A DNA stretch of 64,000 nucleotides from Phytophthora sp. 'mugwort' (GCA_033558025.1 JAUCEF010000005.1:1736001-1800000); one strand, 5' to 3'. Shown: positions 34,387 to 47,358, counted from the first letter of the stretch. Made by a program: numbers and translations. Notes: generated by a model from the letters alone, not told the origin.

Positions 34387-34459
34387 TGGTCATACAGGGG
34401 CTCGAACCCTGGACCGCAGCGTTATTAGCACTGTGCTCTACCGACTGAGCTATACGACC
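34387..34459 (-). tRNA. tRNA-Ile (AAU), copy 64
   Basis: Consensus body. Leader S4; trailer G334; T86C and C195A on the 3' side. Confidence 0.97.
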
Positions 34460-34926
34460 GGCAAGAGCATACCACACACAACCAAAGCAAAAATTCACAC
34501 AAAACCGAAGCAATGCACACACGCTGGCTCCACCACGCGCTTCTCCCCATTATTGCGCTGCTCTACAGCCTCCACTTCATCCTGCCATCCGCTTTCTTCT
34601 CCATCCAAACTTACATCCGCTCAAACATATCGCCTTATACGATGCCTTTCGCAGTCCACAGCGATCGATTCGCGCGTCGACAAGCCCCGCCAGATCCACT
34701 GCCACCTAGCGCAAGCGTCAGTGACCGTCTACACAACCGTAAACAAAAGCGAGGCTCAAACCACCCGTTCGGCATTGAGCCGTCGAGGCACACCCAGTCG
34801 AGTCCGTTTGAAGGTGTGTCGCGACTTTGGATTGGCTGGTATGCGTCGCCGAACCACAGTATGCCCCGCATCAGGCTGAAGAAGACGCAAAAGCCTGCGC
34901 GCTCGAGGAATGAGAAGAGAGCAAAA

Positions 34927-34999
34927 TGGTCATACAGGGGCTCGAACCCTGGACCGCAGCGTTATTAGCACTGTGCTCTACCGACTGAGCTATACGACC
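34927..34999 (-). tRNA. tRNA-Ile (AAU), copy 65
   Basis: Consensus body. Leader S2; trailer T334. Start of the T334-rich domain; 544-bp period follows. Confidence 0.97.
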
Positions 35000-35133
35000 G
35001 GCAAGAGCATACCACACACAACCAAAACAACAATTCACACAAAACCGAAGCAATGCACACACGCTGGCTTCACCACGCGCTTCTCCCCATTATTGCGCTG
35101 CTCTACAGCCTCCACTTCATCCTGCCATCCGCT

Positions 35134-35150
35134 TTCTTCTTCCTCCATCC
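35134..35150. repeat. 544-bp unit (second)
   Basis: Longer pyrimidine tract as at 30271, again with C508T (35070), leader S2 and T334 on the neighbouring tRNA. Confidence 0.9.
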
Positions 35151-35470
35151 AAACTTACATCCGCTCAAACATATCGCCTTATACGATGCCTTTCGCAGTC
35201 CACAGCGATCGATTCGCGCGTCGACAAGCCCCGCCAGATCCACTGCCACCTAGCGCAAGCGTCAGTGACCGTCTACACAACCGTAAACAAAAGCGAGGCT
35301 CAAACCACCCGTTCGGCATTGAGCCGTCGAGGCACACCCAGTCGAGTCCGTTTGAAGGTGTGTCGCGACTTTGGATTGGCTGGTATGCGTCGCCGAACCA
35401 CAGTATGCCCCGCATCAGGCTGAAGAAGACGCAAAAGCCTGCGCGCTCGAGGAATGAGAAGAGAGCAAAA

Positions 35471-35543
35471 TGGTCATACAGGGGCTCGAACCCTGGACCG
35501 CAGCGTTATTAGCACTGTGCTCTACCGACTGAGCTATACGACC
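35471..35543 (-). tRNA. tRNA-Ile (AAU), copy 66
   Basis: Consensus body. Leader S2; trailer T334; another 544-bp period follows. Confidence 0.97.
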
Positions 35544-35677
35544 GGCAAGAGCATACCACACACAACCAAAACAACAATTCACACAAAACCGAAGCAATGC
35601 ACACACGCTGGCTTCACCACGCGCTTCTCCCCATTATTGCGCTGCTCTACAGCCTCCACTTCATCCTGCCATCCGCT

Positions 35678-35694
35678 TTCTTCTTCCTCCATCC
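35678..35694. repeat. 544-bp unit (third)
   Basis: This unit is a direct tandem copy of the one before it, 544 bp on, with C508T at 35614 and the same S2/T334 markers. Confidence 0.9.
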
Positions 35695-36014
35695 AAACTT
35701 ACATCCGCTCAAACATATCGCCTTATACGATGCCTTTCGCAGTCCACAGCGATCGATTCGCGCGTCGACAAGCCCCGCCAGATCCACTGCCACCTAGCGC
35801 AAGCGTCAGTGACCGTCTACACAACCGTAAACAAAAGCGAGGCTCAAACCACCCGTTCGGCATTGAGCCGTCGAGGCACACCCAGTCGAGTCCGTTTGAA
35901 GGTGTGTCGCGACTTTGGATTGGCTGGTATGCGTCGCCGAACCACAGTATGCCCCGCATCAGGCTGAAGAAGACGCAAAAGCCTGCGCGCTCGAGGAATG
36001 AGAAGAGAGCAAAA

Positions 36015-36087
36015 TGGTCATACAGGGGCTCGAACCCTGGACCGCAGCGTTATTAGCACTGTGCTCTACCGACTGAGCTATACGACC
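36015..36087 (-). tRNA. tRNA-Ile (AAU), copy 67
   Basis: Consensus body. Leader S2; trailer T334; next spacer has the first tract form B. Confidence 0.97.
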
Positions 36088-36554
36088 GGCAAGAGCATAC
36101 CACACACAACCAAAACAACAATTCACACAAAACCGAAGCAATGCACACACGCTGGCTCCACCACGCGCTTCTCCCCATTATTGCGCTGCTCTACAGCCTC
36201 CACTTCATCCTGCCATCCGCTTTCTTCTTCCTCCAAACTTACATCCGCTCAAACATATCGCCTTATACGATGCCTTTCGCAGTCCACAGCGATCGATTCG
36301 CGCGTCGACAAGCCCCGCCAGATCCACTGCCACCTAGCGCAAGCGTCAGTGACCGTCTACACAACCGTAAACAAAAGCGAGGCTCAAACCACCCGTTCGG
36401 CATTGAGCCGTCGAGGCACACCCAGTCGAGTCCGTTTGAAGGTGTGTCGCGACTTTGGATTGGCTGGTATGCGTCGCCGAACCACAGTATGCCCCGCATC
36501 AGGCTGAAGAAGACGCAAAAGCCTGCGCGCTCGAGGAATGAGAAGAGAGCAAAA

Positions 36555-36627
36555 TGGTCATACAGGGGCTCGAACCCTGGACCGCAGCGTTATTAGCACT
36601 GTGCTCTACCGACTGAGCTATACGACC
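36555..36627 (-). tRNA. tRNA-Ile (AAU), copy 68
   Basis: Consensus body. Leader S3 with T446 and G454 (first G454); trailer T334. Confidence 0.97.
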
Positions 36628-37094
36628 GGCAAGAGTATACCACGCACAACCAAAAAAAAAATTCACACAAAACCGAAGCAATGCACACACGCTGGCTCCA
36701 CCACGCGCTTCTCCCCATTATTGCGCTGCTCTACAGCCTCCACTTCATCCTGCCATCCGCTTTCTTCTCCATCCAAACTTACATCCGCTCAAACATATCG
36801 CCTTATACGATGCCTTTCGCAGTCCACAGCGATCGATTCGCGCGTCGACAAGCCCCGCCAGATCCACTGCCACCTAGCGCAAGCGTCAGTGACCGTCTAC
36901 ACAACCGTAAACAAAAGCGAGGCTCAAACCACCCGTTCGGCATTGAGCCGTCGAGGCACACCCAGTCGAGTCCGTTTGAAGGTGTGTCGCGACTTTGGAT
37001 TGGCTGGTATGCGTCGCCGAACCACAGTATGCCCCGCATCAGGCTGAAGAAGACGCAAAAGCCTGCGCGCTCGAGGAATGAGAAGAGAGCAAAA

Positions 37095-37167
37095 TGGTCA
37101 TACAGGGGCTCGAACCCTGGACCGCAGCGTTATTAGCACTGTGCTCTACCGACTGAGCTATACGACC
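37095..37167 (-). tRNA. tRNA-Ile (AAU), copy 69
   Basis: Consensus body. Leader S1; trailer T334. Confidence 0.97.
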
Positions 37168-37634
37168 GGCAAGAGCATACCACACACAACCAAAACAAAA
37201 ATTCACACAAAACCGAAGCAATGCACACACGCTGGCTCCACCACGCGCTTCTCCCCATTATTGCGCTGCTCTACAGCCTCCACTTCATCCTGCCATCCGC
37301 TTTCTTCTTCCTCCAAACTTACATCCGCTCAAACATATCGCCTTATACGATGCCTTTCGCAGTCCACAGCGATCGATTCGCGCGTCGACAAGCCCCGCCA
37401 GATCCACTGCCACCTAGCGCAAGCGTCAGTGACCGTCTACACAACCGTAAACAAAAGCGAGGCTCAAACCACCCGTTCGGCATTGAGCCGTCGAGGCACA
37501 CCCAGTCGAGTCCGTTTGAAGGTGTGTCGCGACTTTGGATTGGCTGGTATGCGTCGCCGAACCACAGTATGCCCCGCATCAGGCTGAAGAAGACGCAAAA
37601 GCCTGCGCGCTCGAGGAATGAGAAGAGAGCAAAA

Positions 37635-37707
37635 TGGTCATACAGGGGCTCGAACCCTGGACCGCAGCGTTATTAGCACTGTGCTCTACCGACTGAGCTA
37701 TACGACC
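37635..37707 (-). tRNA. tRNA-Ile (AAU), copy 70
   Basis: Consensus body. Leader S4 with T439 (first T439, two bases upstream of the gene); trailer T334. Confidence 0.97.
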
Positions 37708-38174
37708 GTCAAGAGCATACCACACACAACCAAAGCAAAAATTCACACAAAACCGAAGCAATGCACACACGCTGGCTCCACCACGCGCTTCTCCCCATTA
37801 TTGCGCTGCTCTACAGCCTCCACTTCATCCTGCCATCCGCTTTCTTCTCCATCCAAACTTACATCCGCTCAAACATATCGCCTTATACGATGCCTTTCGC
37901 AGTCCACAGCGATCGATTCGCGCGTCGACAAGCCCCGCCAGATCCACTGCCACCTAGCGCAAGCGTCAGTGACTGTCTACACAACCGTAAACAAAAGCGA
38001 GGCTCAAACCACCCGTTCGGCATTGAGCCGTCGAGGCACACCCAGTCGAGTCCGTTTGAAGGTGTGTCGCGACTTTGGATTGGCTGGTATGCGTCGCCGA
38101 ACCACAGTATGCCCCGCATCAGGCTGAAGAAGACGCAAAAGCCTGCGCGCTCGAGGAATGAGAAGAGAGCAAAA

Positions 38175-38247
38175 TGGTCATACAGGGGCTCGAACCCTGG
38201 ACCGCAGCGTTATTAGCACTGTGCTCTACCGACTGAGCTATACGACC
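38175..38247 (-). tRNA. tRNA-Ile (AAU), copy 71
   Basis: Consensus body. Leader S5 with T439; trailer T334; C164T at 37974. Confidence 0.97.
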
Positions 38248-38714
38248 GTCAAGAGCATACCACACACAACCAAAACATAAATTCACACAAAACCGAAGCA
38301 ATGCACACACGCTGGCTCCACCACGCGCTTCTCCCCATTATTGCGCTGCTCTACAGCCTCCACTTCATCCTGCCATCCGCTTTCTTCTTCCTCCAAACTT
38401 ACATCCGCTCAAACATATCGCCTTATACGATGCCTTTCGCAGTCCACAGCGATCGATTCGCGCGTCGACAAGCCCCGCCAGATCCACTGCCACCTAGCGC
38501 AAGCGTCAGTGACCGTCTACACAACCGTAAACAAAAGCGAGGCTCAAACCACCCGTTCGGCATTGAGCCGTCGAGGCACACCCAGTCGAGTCCGTTTGAA
38601 GGTGTGTCGCGACTTTGGATTGGCTGGTATGCGTCGCCGAACCACAGTATGCCCCGCATCAGGCTGAAGAAGACGCAAAAGCCTGCGCGCTCGAGGAATG
38701 AGAAGAGAGCAAAA

Positions 38715-38787
38715 TGGTCATACAGGGGCTCGAACCCTGGACCGCAGCGTTATTAGCACTGTGCTCTACCGACTGAGCTATACGACC
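38715..38787 (-). tRNA. tRNA-Ile (AAU), copy 72
   Basis: Consensus body. Leader S4 with G439; trailer T334. Confidence 0.97.
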
Positions 38788-39254
38788 GGCAAGAGCATAC
38801 CACACACAACCAAAGCAAAAATTCACACAAAACCGAAGCAATGCACACACGCTGGCTCCACCACGCGCTTCTCCCCATTATTGCGCTGCTCTACAGCCTC
38901 CACTTCATCCTGCCATCCGCTTTCTTCTCCATCCAAACTTACATCCGCTCAAACATATCGCCTTATACGATGCCTTTCGCAGTCCACAGCGATCGATTCG
39001 CGCGTCGACAAGCCCCGCCAGATCCACTGCCACCTAGCGCAAGCGTCAGTGACCGTCTACACAACCGTAAACAAAAGCGAGGCTCAAACCACCCGTTCGG
39101 CATTGAGCCGTCGAGGCACACCCAGTCGAGTCCGTTTGAAGGTGTGTCGCGACTTTGGATTGGCTGGTATGCGTCGCCGAACCACAGTATGCCCCGCATC
39201 AGGCTGAAGAAGACGCAAAAGCCTGCGCGCTCGAGGAATGAGAAGAGAGCAAAA

Positions 39255-39327
39255 CGGTCATACAGGGGCTCGAACCCTGGACCGCAGCGTTATTAGCACT
39301 GTGCTCTACCGACTGAGCTATACGACC
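39255..39327 (-). tRNA. tRNA-Ile (AAU), copy 73, A73G discriminator variant
   Basis: Plus-strand 39255 is C, so discriminator base 73 is G instead of A, unique among 118 copies. A73 is a recognition element for isoleucyl-tRNA synthetase, so charging should be weakened. Stems, anticodon and T4 terminator are intact. Leader S1 with T439; trailer T334. A sequencing error is the main alternative. Confidence 0.9.
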
Positions 39328-39794
39328 GTCAAGAGCATACCACACACAACCAAAACAAAAATTCACACAAAACCGAAGCAATGCACACACGCTGGCTCCA
39401 CCACGCGCTTCTCCCCATTATTGCGCTGCTCTACAGCCTCCACTTCATCCTGCCATCCGCTTTCTTCTTCCTCCAAACTTACATCCGCTCAAACATATCG
39501 CCTTATACGATGCCTTTCGCAGTCCACAGCGATCGATTCGCGCGTCGACAAGCCCCGCCAGATCCACTGCCACCTAGCGCAAGCGTCAGTGACCGTCTAC
39601 ACAACCGTAAACAAAAGCGAGGCTCAAACCACCCGTTCGGCATTGAGCCGTCGAGGCACACCCAGTCGAGTCCGTTTGAAGGTGTGTCGCGACTTTGGAT
39701 TGGCTGGTATGCGTCGCCGAACCACAGTATGCCCCGCATCAGGCTGAAGAAGACGCAAAAGCCTGCGCGCTCGAGGAATGAGAAGAGAGCAAAA

Positions 39795-39867
39795 TGGTCA
39801 TACAGGGGCTCGAACCCTGGACCGCAGCGTTATTAGCACTGTGCTCTACCGACTGAGCTATACGACC
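39795..39867 (-). tRNA. tRNA-Ile (AAU), copy 74
   Basis: Consensus body. Leader S4 with T439; trailer T334; 544-bp period follows. Confidence 0.97.
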
Positions 39868-40000
39868 GTCAAGAGCATACCACACACAACCAAAGCAAAA
39901 ATTCACACAAAACCGAAGCAATGCACACACGCTGGCTCCACCACGCGCTTCTCCCCATTATTGCGCTGCTCTACAGCCTCCACTTCATCCTGCCATCCGC

Positions 40001-40018
40001 TTTCTTCTTCCTCCATCC
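40001..40018. repeat. 544-bp unit (fourth)
   Basis: Longer tract, but with C at unit 508 and leaders S4/T439 (copy 74) and S1/T439 (copy 75), so it sits on a different background from the first three. Confidence 0.9.
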
Positions 40019-40338
40019 AAACTTACATCCGCTCAAACATATCGCCTTATACGATGCCTTTCGCAGTCCACAGCGATCGATTCGCGCGTCGACAAGCCCC
40101 GCCAGATCCACTGCCACCTAGCGCAAGCGTCAGTGACCGTCTACACAACCGTAAACAAAAGCGAGGCTCAAACCACCCGTTCGGCATTGAGCCGTCGAGG
40201 CACACCCAGTCGAGTCCGTTTGAAGGTGTGTCGCGACTTTGGATTGGCTGGTATGCGTCGCCGAACCACAGTATGCCCCGCATCAGGCTGAAGAAGACGC
40301 AAAAGCCTGCGCGCTCGAGGAATGAGAAGAGAGCAAAA

Positions 40339-40411
40339 TGGTCATACAGGGGCTCGAACCCTGGACCGCAGCGTTATTAGCACTGTGCTCTACCGACTGA
40401 GCTATACGACC
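40339..40411 (-). tRNA. tRNA-Ile (AAU), copy 75
   Basis: Consensus body. Leader S1 with T439; trailer T334. Confidence 0.97.
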
Positions 40412-40878
40412 GTCAAGAGCATACCACACACAACCAAAACAAAAATTCACACAAAACCGAAGCAATGCACACACGCTGGCTCCACCACGCGCTTCTCCCC
40501 ATTATTGCGCTGCTCTACAGCCTCCACTTCATCCTGCCATCCGCTTTCTTCTTCCTCCAAACTTACATCCGCTCAAACATATCGCCTTATACGATGCCTT
40601 TCGCAGTCCACAGCGATCGATTCGCGCGTCGACAAGCCCCGCCAGATCCACTGCCACCTAGCGCAAGCGTCAGTGACCGTCTACACAACCGTAAACAAAA
40701 GCGAGGCTCAAACCACCCGTTCGGCATTGAGCCGTCGAGGCACACCCAGTCGAGTCCGTTTGAAGGTGTGTCGCGACTTTGGATTGGCTGGTATGCGTCG
40801 CCGAACCACAGTATGCCCCGCATCAGGCTGAAGAAGACGCAAAAGCCTGCGCGCTCGAGGAATGAGAAGAGAGCAAAA

Positions 40879-40951
40879 TGGTCATACAGGGGCTCGAACC
40901 CTGGACCGCAGCGTTATTAGCACTGTGCTCTACCGACTGAGCTATACGACC
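40879..40951 (-). tRNA. tRNA-Ile (AAU), copy 76
   Basis: Consensus body. Leader S1 with T439; trailer T334. Confidence 0.97.
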
Positions 40952-41418
40952 GTCAAGAGCATACCACACACAACCAAAACAAAAATTCACACAAAACCGA
41001 AGCAATGCACACACGCTGGCTCCACCACGCGCTTCTCCCCATTATTGCGCTGCTCTACAGCCTCCACTTCATCCTGCCATCCGCTTTCTTCTTCCTCCAA
41101 ACTTACATCCGCTCAAACATATCGCCTTATACGATGCCTTTCGCAGTCCACAGCGATCGATTCGCGCGTCGACAAGCCCCGCCAGATCCACTGCCACCTA
41201 GCGCAAGCGTCAGTGACCGTCTACACAACCGTAAACAAAAGCGAGGCTCAAACCACCCGTTCGGCATTGAGCCGTCGAGGCACACCCAGTCGAGTCCGTT
41301 TGAAGGTGTGTCGCGACTTTGGATTGGCTGGTATGCGTCGCCGAACCACAGTATGCCCCGCATCAGGCTGAAGAAGACGCAAAAGCCTGCGCGCTCGAGG
41401 AATGAGAAGAGAGCAAAA

Positions 41419-41491
41419 TGGTCATACAGGGGCTCGAACCCTGGACCGCAGCGTTATTAGCACTGTGCTCTACCGACTGAGCTATACGACC
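41419..41491 (-). tRNA. tRNA-Ile (AAU), copy 77
   Basis: Consensus body. Leader S4 with T439; trailer T334. Confidence 0.97.
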
Positions 41492-41958
41492 GTCAAGAGC
41501 ATACCACACACAACCAAAGCAAAAATTCACACAAAACCGAAGCAATGCACACACGCTGGCTCCACCACGCGCTTCTCCCCATTATTGCGCTGCTCTACAG
41601 CCTCCACTTCATCCTGCCATCCGCTTTCTTCTCCATCCAAACTTACATCCGCTCAAACATATCGCCTTATACGATGCCTTTCGCAGTCCACAGCGATCGA
41701 TTCGCGCGTCGACAAGCCCCGCCAGATCCACTGCCACCTAGCGCAAGCGTCAGTGACTGTCTACACAACCGTAAACAAAAGCGAGGCTCAAACCACCCGT
41801 TCGGCATTGAGCCGTCGAGGCACACCCAGTCGAGTCCGTTTGAAGGTGTGTCGCGACTTTGGATTGGCTGGTATGCGTCGCCGAACCACAGTATGCCCCG
41901 CATCAGGCTGAAGAAGACGCAAAAGCCTGCGCGCTCGAGGAATGAGAAGAGAGCAAAA

Positions 41959-42031
41959 TGGTCATACAGGGGCTCGAACCCTGGACCGCAGCGTTATTAG
42001 CACTGTGCTCTACCGACTGAGCTATACGACC
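41959..42031 (-). tRNA. tRNA-Ile (AAU), copy 78
   Basis: Consensus body. Leader S3; trailer T334; C164T at 41758. Confidence 0.97.
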
Positions 42032-42498
42032 GGCAAGAGCATACCACACACAACCAAAAAAAAAATTCACACAAAACCGAAGCAATGCACACACGCTGGC
42101 TCCACCACGCGCTTCTCCCCATTATTGCGCTGCTCTACAGCCTCCACTTCATCCTGCCATCCGCTTTCTTCTTCCTCCAAACTTACATCCGCTCAAACAT
42201 ATCGCCTTATACGATGCCTTTCGCAGTCCACAGCGATCGATTCGCGCGTCGACAAGCCCCGCCAGATCCACTGCCACCTAGCGCAAGCGTCAGTGACCGT
42301 CTACACAACCGTAAACAAAAGCGAGGCTCAAACCACCCGTTCGGCATTGAGCCGTCGAGGCACACCCAGTCGAGTCCGTTTGAAGGTGTGTCGCGACTTT
42401 GGATTGGCTGGTATGCGTCGCCGAACCACAGTATGCCCCGCATCAGGCTGAAGAAGACGCAAAAGCCTGCGCGCTCGAGGAATGAGAAGAGAGCAAAA

Positions 42499-42571
42499 TG
42501 GTCATACAGGGGCTCGAACCCTGGACCGCAGCGTTATTAGCACTGTGCTCTACCGACTGAGCTATACGACC
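42499..42571 (-). tRNA. tRNA-Ile (AAU), copy 79
   Basis: Consensus body. Leader S3; trailer T334. Confidence 0.97.
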
Positions 42572-43038
42572 GGCAAGAGCATACCACACACAACCAAAAA
42601 AAAAATTCACACAAAACCGAAGCAATGCACACACGCTGGCTCCACCACGCGCTTCTCCCCATTATTGCGCTGCTCTACAGCCTCCACTTCATCCTGCCAT
42701 CCGCTTTCTTCTCCATCCAAACTTACATCCGCTCAAACATATCGCCTTATACGATGCCTTTCGCAGTCCACAGCGATCGATTCGCGCGTCGACAAGCCCC
42801 GCCAGATCCACTGCCACCTAGCGCAAGCGTCAGTGACTGTCTACACAACCGTAAACAAAAGCGAGGCTCAAACCACCCGTTCGGCATTGAGCCGTCGAGG
42901 CACACCCAGTCGAGTCCGTTTGAAGGTGTGTCGCGACTTTGGATTGGCTGGTATGCGTCGCCGAACCACAGTATGCCCCGCATCAGGCTGAAGAAGACGC
43001 AAAAGCCTGCGCGCTCGAGGAATGAGAAGAGAGCAAAA

Positions 43039-43111
43039 TGGTCATACAGGGGCTCGAACCCTGGACCGCAGCGTTATTAGCACTGTGCTCTACCGACTGA
43101 GCTATACGACC
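43039..43111 (-). tRNA. tRNA-Ile (AAU), copy 80
   Basis: Consensus body. Leader S1; trailer T334; C164T at 42838. Confidence 0.97.
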
Positions 43112-43578
43112 GGCAAGAGCATACCACACACAACCAAAACAAAAATTCACACAAAACCGAAGCAATGCACACACGCTGGCTCCACCACGCGCTTCTCCCC
43201 ATTATTGCGCTGCTCTACAGCCTCCACTTCATCCTGCCATCCGCTTTCTTCTTCCTCCAAACTTACATCCGCTCAAACATATCGCCTTATACGATGCCTT
43301 TCGCAGTCCACAGCGATCGATTCGCGCGTCGACAAGCCCCGCCAGATCCACTGCCACCTAGCGCAAGCGTCAGTGACCGTCTACACAACCGTAAACAAAA
43401 GCGAGGCTCAAACCACCCGTTCGGCATTGAGCCGTCGAGGCACACCCAGTCGAGTCCGTTTGAAGGTGTGTCGCGACTTTGGATTGGCTGGTATGCGTCG
43501 CCGAACCACAGTATGCCCCGCATCAGGCTGAAGAAGACGCAAAAGCCTGCGCGCTCGAGGAATGAGAAGAGAGCAAAA

Positions 43579-43651
43579 TGGTCATACAGGGGCTCGAACC
43601 CTGGACCGCAGCGTTATTAGCACTGTGCTCTACCGACTGAGCTATACGACC
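43579..43651 (-). tRNA. tRNA-Ile (AAU), copy 81
   Basis: Consensus body. Leader S3 with T446, A454; trailer T334. Confidence 0.97.
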
Positions 43652-44118
43652 GGCAAGAGTATACCACACACAACCAAAAAAAAAATTCACACAAAACCGA
43701 AGCAATGCACACACGCTGGCTCCACCACGCGCTTCTCCCCATTATTGCGCTGCTCTACAGCCTCCACTTCATCCTGCCATCCGCTTTCTTCTCCATCCAA
43801 ACTTACATCCGCTCAAACATATCGCCTTATACGATGCCTTTCGCAGTCCACAGCGATCGATTCGCGCGTCGACAAGCCCCGCCAGATCCACTGCCACCTA
43901 GCGCAAGCGTCAGTGACCGTCTACACAACCGTAAACAAAAGCGAGGCTCAAACCACCCGTTCGGCATTGAGCCGTCGAGGCACACCCAGTCGAGTCCGTT
44001 TGAAGGTGTGTCGCGACTTTGGATTGGCTGGTATGCGTCGCCGAACCACAGTATGCCCCGCATCAGGCTGAAGAAGACGCAAAAGCCTGCGCGCTCGAGG
44101 AATGAGAAGAGAGCAAAA

Positions 44119-44191
44119 TGGTCATACAGGGGCTCGAACCCTGGACCGCAGCGTTATTAGCACTGTGCTCTACCGACTGAGCTATACGACC
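44119..44191 (-). tRNA. tRNA-Ile (AAU), copy 82
   Basis: Consensus body. Leader S3 with T446 and G454; trailer T334. Confidence 0.97.
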
Positions 44192-44658
44192 GGCAAGAGT
44201 ATACCACGCACAACCAAAAAAAAAATTCACACAAAACCGAAGCAATGCACACACGCTGGCTCCACCACGCGCTTCTCCCCATTATTGCGCTGCTCTACAG
44301 CCTCCACTTCATCCTGCCATCCGCTTTCTTCTCCATCCAAACTTACATCCGCTCAAACATATCGCCTTATACGATGCCTTTCGCAGTCCACAGCGATCGA
44401 TTCGCGCGTCGACAAGCCCCGCCAGATCCACTGCCACCTAGCGCAAGCGTCAGTGACCGTCTACACAACCGTAAACAAAAGCGAGGCTCAAACCACCCGT
44501 TCGGCATTGAGCCGTCGAGGCACACCCAGTCGAGTCCGTTTGAAGGTGTGTCGCGACTTTGGATTGGCTGGTATGCGTCGCCGAACCACAGTATGCCCCG
44601 CATCAGGCTGAAGAAGACGCAAAAGCCTGCGCGCTCGAGGAATGAGAAGAGAGCAAAA

Positions 44659-44731
44659 TGGTCATACAGGGGCTCGAACCCTGGACCGCAGCGTTATTAG
44701 CACTGTGCTCTACCGACTGAGCTATACGACC
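44659..44731 (-). tRNA. tRNA-Ile (AAU), copy 83
   Basis: Consensus body. Leader S4 with T439; trailer T334. Confidence 0.97.
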
Positions 44732-45198
44732 GTCAAGAGCATACCACACACAACCAAAGCAAAAATTCACACAAAACCGAAGCAATGCACACACGCTGGC
44801 TCCACCACGCGCTTCTCCCCATTATTGCGCTGCTCTACAGCCTCCACTTCATCCTGCCATCCGCTTTCTTCTTCCTCCAAACTTACATCCGCTCAAACAT
44901 ATCGCCTTATACGATGCCTTTCGCAGTCCACAGCGATCGATTCGCGCGTCGACAAGCCCCGCCAGATCCACTGCCACCTAGCGCAAGCGTCAGTGACCGT
45001 CTACACAACCGTAAACAAAAGCGAGGCTCAAACCACCCGTTCGGCATTGAGCCGTCGAGGCACACCCAGTCGAGTCCGTTTGAAGGTGTGTCGCGACTTT
45101 GGATTGGCTGGTATGCGTCGCCGAACCACAGTATGCCCCGCATCAGGCTGAAGAAGACGCAAAAGCCGGCGCGCTCGAGGAATGAGAAGAGAGCAAAA

Positions 45199-45271
45199 TG
45201 GTCATACAGGGGCTCGAACCCTGGACCGCAGCGTTATTAGCACTGTGCTCTACCGACTGAGCTATACGACC
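45199..45271 (-). tRNA. tRNA-Ile (AAU), copy 84
   Basis: Consensus body. Leader S4; trailer G334, isolated within T334 neighbours. Confidence 0.97.
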
Positions 45272-45738
45272 GGCAAGAGCATACCACACACAACCAAAGC
45301 AAAAATTCACACAAAACCGAAGCAATGCACACACGCTGGCTCCACCACGCGCTTCTCCCCATTATTGCGCTGCTCTACAGCCTCCACTTCATCCTGCCAT
45401 CCGCTTTCTTCTCCATCCAAACTTACATCCGCTCAAACATATCGCCTTATACGATGCCTTTCGCAGTCCACAGCGATCGATTCGCGCGTCGACAAGCCCC
45501 GCCAGATCCACTGCCACCTAGCGCAAGCGTCAGTGACCGTCTACACAACCGTAAACAAAAGCGAGGCTCAAACCACCCGTTCGGCATTGAGCCGTCGAGG
45601 CACACCCAGTCGAGTCCGTTTGAAGGTGTGTCGCGACTTTGGATTGGCTGGTATGCGTCGCCGAACCACAGTATGCCCCGCATCAGGCTGAAGAAGACGC
45701 AAAAGCCTGCGCGCTCGAGGAATGAGAAGAGAGCAAAA

Positions 45739-45811
45739 TGGTCATACAGGGGCTCGAACCCTGGACCGCAGCGTTATTAGCACTGTGCTCTACCGACTGA
45801 GCTATACGACC
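45739..45811 (-). tRNA. tRNA-Ile (AAU), copy 85
   Basis: Consensus body. Leader S2 with T446 and G454, a unique combination; trailer T334. Confidence 0.97.
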
Positions 45812-46278
45812 GGCAAGAGTATACCACGCACAACCAAAACAACAATTCACACAAAACCGAAGCAATGCACACACGCTGGCTCCACCACGCGCTTCTCCCC
45901 ATTATTGCGCTGCTCTACAGCCTCCACTTCATCCTGCCATCCGCTTTCTTCTCCATCCAAACTTACATCCGCTCAAACATATCGCCTTATACGATGCCTT
46001 TCGCAGTCCACAGCGATCGATTCGCGCGTCGACAAGCCCCGCCAGATCCACTGCCACCTAGCGCAAGCGTCAGTGACCGTCTACACAACCGTAAACAAAA
46101 GCGAGGCTCAAACCACCCGTTCGGCATTGAGCCGTCGAGGCACACCCAGTCGAGTCCGTTTGAAGGTGTGTCGCGACTTTGGATTGGCTGGTATGCGTCG
46201 CCGAACCACAGTATGCCCCGCATCAGGCTGAAGAAGACGCAAAAGCCTGCGCGCTCGAGGAATGAGAAGAGAGCAAAA

Positions 46279-46351
46279 TGGTCATACAGGGGCTCGAACC
46301 CTGGACCGCAGCGTTATTAGCACTGTGCTCTACCGACTGAGCTATACGACC
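46279..46351 (-). tRNA. tRNA-Ile (AAU), copy 86
   Basis: Consensus body. Leader S1; trailer T334. Confidence 0.97.
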
Positions 46352-46818
46352 GGCAAGAGCATACCACACACAACCAAAACAAAAATTCACACAAAACCGA
46401 AGCAATGCACACACGCTGGCTCCACCACGCGCTTCTCCCCATTATTGCGCTGCTCTACAGCCTCCACTTCATCCTGCCATCCGCTTTCTTCTCCATCCAA
46501 ACTTACATCCGCTCAAACATATCGCCTTATACGATGCCTTTCGCAGTCCACAGCGATCGATTCGCGCGTCGACAAGCCCCGCCAGATCCACTGCCACCTA
46601 GCGCAAGCGTCAGTGACCGTCTACACAACCGTAAACAAAAGCGAGGCTCAAACCACCCGTTCGGCATTGAGCCGTCGAGGCACACCCAGTCGAGTCCGTT
46701 TGAAGGTGTGTCGCGACTTTGGATTGGCTGGTATGCGTCGCCGAACCACAGTATGCCCCGCATCAGGCTGAAGAAGACGCAAAAGCCTGCGCGCTCGAGG
46801 AATGAGAAGAGAGCAAAA

Positions 46819-46891
46819 TGGTCATACAGGGGCTCGAACCCTGGACCGCAGCGTTATTAGCACTGTGCTCTACCGACTGAGCTATACGACC
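46819..46891 (-). tRNA. tRNA-Ile (AAU), copy 87
   Basis: Consensus body. Leader S3; trailer T334. Confidence 0.97.
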
Positions 46892-47358
46892 GGCAAGAGC
46901 ATACCACACACAACCAAAAAAAAAATTCACACAAAACCGAAGCAATGCACACACGCTGGCTCCACCACGCGCTTCTCCCCATTATTGCGCTGCTCTACAG
47001 CCTCCACTTCATCCTGCCATCCGCTTTCTTCTCCATCCAAACTTACATCCGCTCAAACATATCGCCTTATACGATGCCTTTCGCAGTCCACAGCGATCGA
47101 TTCGCGCGTCGACAAGCCCCGCCAGATCCACTGCCACCTAGCGCAAGCGTCAGTGACCGTCTACACAACCGTAAACAAAAGCGAGGCTCAAACCACCCGT
47201 TCGGCATTGAGCCGTCGAGGCACACCCAGTCGAGTCCGTTTGAAGGTGTGTCGCGACTTTGGATTGGCTGGTATGCGTCGCCGAACCACAGTATGCCCCG
47301 CATCAGGCTGAAGAAGACGCAAAAGCCTGCGCGCTCGAGGAATGAGAAGAGAGCAAAA

